A stretch of 64,000 nucleotides of DNA from Sodiomyces alkalinus F11 (taxonomy: Eukaryota > Ascomycota > Sordariomycetes > Glomerellales > Plectosphaerellaceae): positions 1,291,471 through 1,355,470 of the forward strand of contig NW_021167079.1 of the NCBI RefSeq assembly GCF_003711515.1, given 5' to 3'. The notes under the pieces were generated by a model. It saw nothing but the letters and a program-made list of their open reading frames with translations, was not told where the DNA came from and searched no databases. This document shows positions 58,358-64,000 of the stretch, one piece after another. The number at the start of each line of letters is the position of its first letter. Position 1 is the stretch's first letter. Made by a program: the position numbers and the translations under genes.

Positions 58358-60123
58358 TCTGCTCAGCAAACCACTCCCGTGACTGGAGAGGCTGCGGCGC
58401 TTGCTGCCTGCCAGCTTCGTTGATCTCGGAAAGACGAGGGGGAAAGGGTTCTTGTTTTCGGTGGGCTCGGAACTAGAAATGGTTTGGGTTCCGGTAGGAA
58501 ATCGAATGCGGGGCACCAGGATCGCGAATTTCGGTGTATGTCACCAGTGGCGGAGACACAGCGCGAATCGGAGTATTCGCGCCGAGACGTTTTCTTTTCT
58601 TTTTTTGTCCTCCGCTGTTCCTTCTTTTCTTAGGAGAATGTCCCAAAGTTGATCAAGGTTCAAAGTGCGAGCTGAATCTTGGTATCCTTTTTTGGTGGGA
58701 AACCCCAAGATGTCAGAGGATGTTTTCACCGTACAGTTGGACAGCTGTGATCAAGTATTCCACTATGGTGAAGCAACGTAGCGGTTAGTAGGGGTTGCGA
58801 CTGTCCCGTGTAAGGTGCTAGCTACACGTAGCCCACGGGTATCTTAGATCGTATGGGCCCGAGGGTCTGCGAGGGGAAACGAAGGGACGGGACAGCAAGG
58901 TGAGAACGAGGTAGAGTAATGGGAAAGGAGGATTTCAGAGGTGGGGGGAAGAATAACGAGATGTGACAAGGATGGAAAAGTGGCACAGCCCCGGAGTCTC
59001 GGCGGCTAGCCGAGTGGTCCCCTTTAGAAGGGACTGAGGCAGCACTTCACGAGAAAATGATGACGAGGATGGAGGCGAGGGAAGAACAGGACGAATTGCA
59101 AAGAGGATAGAGAACGTACGGAAGATATCCGTATGACTGAATAAGGGATCCAAGTAGCAGGAAGCTGGGTGGCAATGACGATAGACCAGTCGCTTTTGGG
59201 CTCTTCGCTAAGTTCCCGCTGTCTTCACGAACATACCAACTAAGGTATCAAAAATAGGCATTCAGCAAGCAAGGTAAATATCTAATTATGGTGGCAGAAA
59301 GATGAAGAGAATCTGGGGAAGGATGGACAAGGTATTTGGGGCCTAATAGTGTGGGTGGTTACTAATAAAGTGCTCTGGGCAAGGGTCCATCAATAGTGAC
59401 GTAGAGCGGAAAGAAAGCGGTCCGGAAATGAGTAGTGTGAGAAGCGGAGCTGCCCGTAGGCATTGTGCACCCGAGTGACGTCCTAAAAGCACCTGAAGGG
59501 CAAGGGCACGCAACTTACCTACATTGTCTCAAGTCAATGCAGCAACAAAGAACCTGGGGCAGATCCGTCACCTACCCAGTACAGGGCCAGGCCTGACTGT
59601 GTTCTATGATAGTATGTTCCATCAACCACTACCTAATAAGCTTACCAAGAGAGACCAAAGAACGAACGATGAACATTGATATTGAGCAACCTTCTTACAA
59701 ATTAAATAATCTTAATCCTGGGAACAACACACTGGAATGGTGGCCCAGACTAGCGGATAGGAACCACTAACATTATTTTGCCTTGGTAAGGGGGACTCTG
59801 ATGCTTCTCCGCGGAAATCGTCACATCTAAGGTAGCTACCTACCTAAGGTAGGTAAGGTACCTTACTGTAAACTTGTCAAGTAAACACATCTCTATGCCC
59901 AGCGTAACCGGCCCCAAGAGTAGCATCCTCCACATCATCCGACATGCCTGCATGGCTACAACAATGCAGGCAAACGCCAGCAGAAGTGCGTGCCTGACCT
60001 GTACACACAAAAGAATTTCTCCATAAACTCCAAAACGCCTTTGTTGGTGGTAGAAGACGCACAAATGATTCCCTGCCCCATGCCGCAACTTCCAAGTCAT
60101 AGCTGGCTATCACGGCTCCCCTT
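58358..60123. other. Intergenic region
   Basis: Probable leader or upstream exon of ptc1 near 58358-58700, then no supported gene. A dense ACCTACCTAAGGTAGGTAAGGTA cluster lies at 59829-59866, next to the vps2 3' flank. Confidence 0.5.
59829..59866. repeat. GGTAGCTACCTACCTAAGG near-palindromic motif cluster
   Basis: Overlapping CTACC, AAGGTAGG and AAGGTACC words form an imperfect inverted repeat. It is the same word family as the tandem repeat at 48765. Confidence 0.8.
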
Positions 60124-61119
60124 TTATCGCCTGAGACTGTCTAGTCGGGCTTGAAGTTCATCGTCCGCCCCGCTGCTACCCCCCATGCCTCCATCGCCCC
60201 CGATGGCCTGCGCTACCTTCTGTTCTTGCACCGCATTCGATTGCACTCCGACGGGCGTGTCTCCGAGCTGTATCTGCTTCGTTAGCACCACTCGGGCTGT
60301 CGACGGACAAACCCCCATGAGGCCGGCAGGGTAGGGTCCCACGTACCGCTGAGTTCAGGTCAACGCCAATCTCCTCCAAGACTTGTTCCACAACCTCCTC
60401 GCTTTCTTCTTCCGCGCCCACATCCATGGCGTCGTCGATCGCATCGTCCATCATCTCTTGCCTTTGCTCCATCACGTCGTTCTCTCGCTCAAATTCCATA
60501 GCGATTCGCTGCAGGGCGGGGAGGTTCATCGACCGGTTCATGCTCCCCAAGGCTACCGTAGCTCCTTTCATTGCCTGCATCATTTGCTCGTTGGTGCGGT
60601 ATGTCTTTCCGTGCGAACCATGTCAGTTCTTGTGGTCGTTGTCGGAAACGGATGGATGAAGGGGGGAAGCGAAAGGGGAAGATGCGCCGTACCTGCAATC
60701 GAAGAGAGATCTTCTGAAGCTGGCTTTTCATGGAATAAAACTTCTCGATATACCTAGTCGCGTCACGTACGTTAGCGCAACAATCGGGGAGGCTCCAGGA
60801 GAGGTGTGCCTACCTTCTAGTCCGAACGAGATCCTTGGCCTGGATTTTGCAGGCGCCCATTTGACCCTTTTGCGCACTCTGCTTGATCTGTCCGATCAAT
60901 GTCTTTTCTTGCTTCTCCAGTTTCACACGCATCTGGTCAAGCTCCCTTATCGCCTTGTCCAGCATGCGCTGATTCTTCCGCAGACGCTCGGCCGGCGTCA
61001 TGCGCTTGCCGAACATATACTCGAGGATCTATGCTACGGCATTAACTGGCTGCTGCATGAAATGAGGGGGAGGGTGGGCTGTGCTTGCGCAGGGGTGATG
61101 GGTCGCCTCGTACATTCAT
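60124..61119 (-). CDS. vps2: ESCRT-III subunit Vps2/CHMP2
   Basis: Snf7-family protein that polymerises on endosomes and recruits Vps4 for multivesicular body sorting. Five exons, 61119..61114, 61028..60814, 60753..60693, 60604..60347 and 60267..60124, give 227 residues. The first exon is only ATGAAT, so the N-terminus reads MN/ILEYMFGKRMTPAERLR, exactly the family pattern; without it the conserved start would be lost. The basic helical hairpin follows (ELDQMRVKLEKQEKTLIGQI ... CKIQAKDLVRTRR/YIEKFY). Next come MKSQLQKISLRLQ, NEQMMQAMKGATVALGSMN and the acidic C-terminal region (EMMDDAIDDAMDVGAEEESE). The C-terminal MIM1 motif for Vps4 is ELQARLDSLRR. Introns have GTACGA, GTAGGC, GTACGG and GTACGT donors. 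A shorter start at the in-frame Met of MFGKR is less likely. Confidence 0.94.
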
Positions 61120-62475
61120 GGTGTTGATACCGGCACTGGGATTGCAGAGATGTAGATCGATAAACGTCTCGCGTGGTGCGCTGTCGCAGAAGGGAGGATT
61201 TTGAAGGCAAGTAAATCTCAGAAACTGTGATTAGAGGGAAGAAGCGAGACGAAAGAGGCTACCGCAAAGGATGCCGAGGGGCGGTAGAGTGTTCACAACA
61301 GCAAGCTGGATGATCAATGAAGCCTGCTTGGCCGAGAGCCGCCAACCTTGCTCTACGGATAGGATGGATGGGGTCATAATTCACAGGTACAAGGTCTAGG
61401 TACCTGACCTGGCCGATAGATAAGATAAGAAGGCTAACATGACTAAGCAGAATCAGGGTTGGATGAAGCGCAACCTAATTGAAGTTCTTCCGCGGCAAGA
61501 TTCTGAAGCCGGAGCTGAGATTTTCTAGGTCCTCTTACTTCGCATGACATCTCCTAGAGAAGATGAAGTCTGCTGCTGTGCTGATGACTGGTGTCGCCGC
61601 GGGATATGTCCAAAATATGGGTTTGTTCAAGACTTCATATATGTTTCCAGGTCACCATAGATAGCACCCTGGCGCACGAAGTAACGAGCGTTCGAGAGGG
61701 TGCAATGATATATTCTATAGGGCTAATAAGTAGGCAACGATTTACCGCTTACATCCCAAATATTTTCATACAGTCACTAAGGTATGAGATTACTACAGAA
61801 AGGAAGGGACAGTAAAGGACGAGTCTCGCCATGTATTAAGCAGATTCCTAGGATATTACCATCCGACTCAACTACTGTTTATTTTACGGCATCTCACTGC
61901 CACCTCTGTAATTACCCCAACAGATTCTATGTCCCGAGTTGAAAACTGGGGTAAGTTGGTGGACATCCTCCGAGTACCTAAGTGTAAAGTGGATTTCTCG
62001 CCGCATCGATCAACTGCCTTGATATTATAGACTTCCCGCAAGAACTTCAGAAACTGTCCATCTGATGGCGAGCTCATGCCGCTTTTCCGCATAACAGCGT
62101 GCAGAACTTCATAAGGGACAGATGGAAGGTAGCTATTATCCCCTGAGGTAAGTGGAACTTGGATGTTGTTTTTTAGTGGCCACTTCGGCGCTCGTAATCC
62201 ACACCACCCGAAGAACAGGTACGAAGTTATAGCTACAATCAGTACGGATTATTAAGCAGTTGATGTGGCTTCATGTGGTAAGCCAATCAGAGTGTTCGTC
62301 ATGATGAGGGGAGATAATTTGCCGCTCAGACCAGCATCATGCAAGTGGCACCAGGTCGTGGCAAGACGCGGCAGACAAAAACTATTATTCTCCCTCGAAC
62401 ATCAATTTCGACGTCACCTACTCCGTACTCGCGTCCTTCGACCATGCGGACTACCACCACACACCAACCACGACG
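61120..62475. other. Divergent intergenic region between vps2 and fzo1
   Basis: No supported gene. CTAGGTACCTGACC occurs near 61397 and a TACTCCGTA motif at 62419-62427, about 50 bp upstream of the fzo1 start. Confidence 0.5.
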
Positions 62476-64000
62476 ATGAGCCAGGATTACTTCTCCGGAA
62501 AAGGCAAGGCTCCTATGAGCCAGGAGGCTCAGCCCGACAATGAAGATGCAGCTGCGGGGAGTCCGACGCCGACTGTCCCAGCTGACGGCCCACCGCAATT
62601 CGTGACCGTCGGCTCCGGTTCCACCTCTGTCCACGCTGCCCAACTTCAAGCGATGCTCGATAGAGACTCGGGTTACGGCGGTAGTATCGACGGAGGTGAT
62701 GGCCACGTCTCGACTCTCGGTCGCGACCATGCAACGCAACCCGACGTCGATAGGCGGTACCAGGCCGGCGCCATCCACCAACTATGGTACAACCAGCACC
62801 GTTCGACCCTTGGCCGTTCTATCACCAAGGTTGTCGAACTTTTGAAACACCTGCAGCAGATGAACGCGCAATGGCCGGCACATTACCCATCGGTGCAACG
62901 AACGGATAATACACCAACCCCCGGGTCGTCTTCACGCCCCACCTTCCCTCATTCTTTCTCGACAACGGGCAACAAATCTCAGTCCCGTCCCGCCTCGCCT
63001 GTGCCCCCTCCCGCTCTTCGAAGAGCTATGACAGCAGCAGCAGATTCGCACGATGAAGCGGAATCGAGCAGGGCTTCGGAAAACAGACCGCCCGAGGAAC
63101 CGAGGCTAGTCACACCTCAGATCGCCCAAGACTTCTCCGTCTTGAAGCTCGATCTCAAACTGGGATCTCTATACCAAGCGGAACTCGTGCACTCGCTCGA
63201 AAAGACTTCTATCGCTTCCCTCCTCGACGGTCAGATTAGCTCCAGCATTCGGCACCTCATGAGTCTCCGAGAACGAATCGAAGATACATCCAGCAAGGTC
63301 CTCATCACCGGCGACCTGAACGCAGGCAAGTCGACCTTTTGCAATGCCCTTCTGCGACGAAAAGTTCTTCCGGAAGACGAGCAGCCTTGTACGGCCATTT
63401 TTTGCGAGGTATTGGACGCAAGGGAAAATGGCGGAATCGAAGAAGTGCATGCGGTGCATAAAGATGCAGTCTATAATCGACATGACGAGACGACATACGA
63501 CGTGTTCAAACTATCAGAGCTGGAAACGATTGTGGTCGATAATGCGACATATACTTTGTGCAAGGTCTACGTGAAGGATGTGCGGACCATCGACGAATCG
63601 CTCCTCAACAACGGGGTGGTGGACATCGCCCTCATCGATGCCCCGGGCCTCAACTCAGACACAACCAAGACCACGGCTGTTTTTGCGAGGCAAGAAGAGA
63701 TTGACGTGGTCGTGTTTGTGGTTTCGGCCGCTAACCATTTCACCATGACGGCCAAGGAATTCATTTGGGCGGCAGCAAAAGAGAAGGCATACCTCTTTAT
63801 TGTTGTGAACAGCTTTGATGCCATCCGAGATAAGGGCAGGTGCAAGAAGATGATCCTCGAGCAGGTGAATGGGTTGAGCCCACGCACCTTCAAGGAGTCT
63901 GCGGAACTTGTTCACTTTGTTTCGAGCAATGCCGTTCCGGCGGCTCCGGGCGGGGCGCCTGGTGGCAACGGAAGCTCAAGCGGCGGCGGTGGTGGTGGGG
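62476..64000 (+). CDS. fzo1: Mitofusin Fzo1, N-terminal part (runs off right edge)
   Basis: Dynamin-related GTPase of the mitochondrial outer membrane that drives mitochondrial fusion. The frame is open from the ATG at 62476 (MSQDYFSGKGKAPMSQEA) to the window end, 508 codons with no stop. After a low-complexity N-terminus there is a helical region (YQAGAIHQLWYNQH, LDLKLGSLYQAELVHSLEKT) and then the GTPase domain. It has the P-loop GDLNAGKST (from about residue 279), a Thr for switch I in EDEQPCTAIF, and G3 IDAPGLN (D388). The G4 position reads VVNSFD (N445), followed by DKGRCKKMILEQVNGLSPRT and LVHFVSSNAVP, both strongly Fzo1-like. A Gly-rich stretch begins at the window edge. The membrane segments and C-terminal coiled coil should lie to the right. 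It is divergent from vps2. Confidence 0.94.
   Translation, partial: MSQDYFSGKGKAPMSQEAQPDNEDAAAGSPTPTVPADGPPQFVTVGSGSTSVHAAQLQAMLDRDSGYGGSIDGGDGHVSTLGRDHATQPDVDRRYQAGAIHQLWYNQHRSTLGRSITKVVELLKHLQQMNAQWPAHYPSVQRTDNTPTPGSSSRPTFPHSFSTTGNKSQSRPASPVPPPALRRAMTAAADSHDEAESSRASENRPPEEPRLVTPQIAQDFSVLKLDLKLGSLYQAELVHSLEKTSIASLLDGQISSSIRHLMSLRERIEDTSSKVLITGDLNAGKSTFCNALLRRKVLPEDEQPCTAIFCEVLDARENGGIEEVHAVHKDAVYNRHDETTYDVFKLSELETIVVDNATYTLCKVYVKDVRTIDESLLNNGVVDIALIDAPGLNSDTTKTTAVFARQEEIDVVVFVVSAANHFTMTAKEFIWAAAKEKAYLFIVVNSFDAIRDKGRCKKMILEQVNGLSPRTFKESAELVHFVSSNAVPAAPGGAPGGNGSSSGGGGGG

Overview
This window looks like nuclear DNA of a filamentous ascomycete fungus, most likely a Sordariomycete. Genes are split by short introns (about 60-280 bp, GTAAGT or GTCAGT donors, CTAAC/CTGAC branch sites, YAG acceptors). 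Codons favour G or C in third position, and intergenic stretches are long (1-5 kb). The gene set is also fungal: Ste50, phosducin-like protein next to G-beta, alternative NADH dehydrogenase, a Zn2Cys6 regulator and Fzo1. The species cannot be named from the sequence alone. I see no CRISPR array, transposase, reverse transcriptase, viral gene or secondary-metabolite core enzyme.

Layout: (1) 1-6160: 5' part of an acetoacetyl-CoA synthetase gene running off the left edge (minus), then LCB2, a serine palmitoyltransferase subunit (plus). (2) 7127-12942: a divergent pair of betaine-aldehyde dehydrogenase (minus) and choline oxidase (plus), which together make the two-step choline-to-glycine-betaine pathway. 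(3) 15448-23780: Ste50 MAPK adaptor, one tRNA-Thr(AGU), an unknown coiled-coil protein and an unknown single-pass membrane protein. (4) 27093-29192: alternative NADH:ubiquinone dehydrogenase. (5) 32648-40092: G-protein beta subunit and, as the next gene, its folding cofactor phosducin-like protein. (6) 42943-50835: unknown membrane protein, RanBP1, and the YEATS protein Taf14. (7) 51657-61119, all minus: large Zn2Cys6 regulator, Ptc1-like PP2C phosphatase, ESCRT-III subunit Vps2. (8) 62476-64000: N-terminal half of mitofusin Fzo1, cut by the right edge.

Most of this is housekeeping DNA, with exon-intron structures worked out by hand from reading-frame continuity and family conservation. Several genes belong to linked processes: G-beta with its chaperone, Ste50 and Ptc1 (MAPK signalling), and choline oxidase with BADH (osmolyte synthesis). 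Only the G-beta/PhLP and choline oxidase/BADH pairs are close enough to call real neighbourhoods.

The intergenic DNA carries dispersed copies of a short TACGGAGTAC-type motif and an AAGGTACCTACCT-type motif that I did not find inside the coding exons. This is the main unexplained structure. I did not find a convincing new multi-gene system. The most interesting unexplained items are this motif family, two or three lineage-restricted membrane or coiled-coil proteins, an in-frame 72-nt intron that splits a transmembrane helix, and several very small coding exons.
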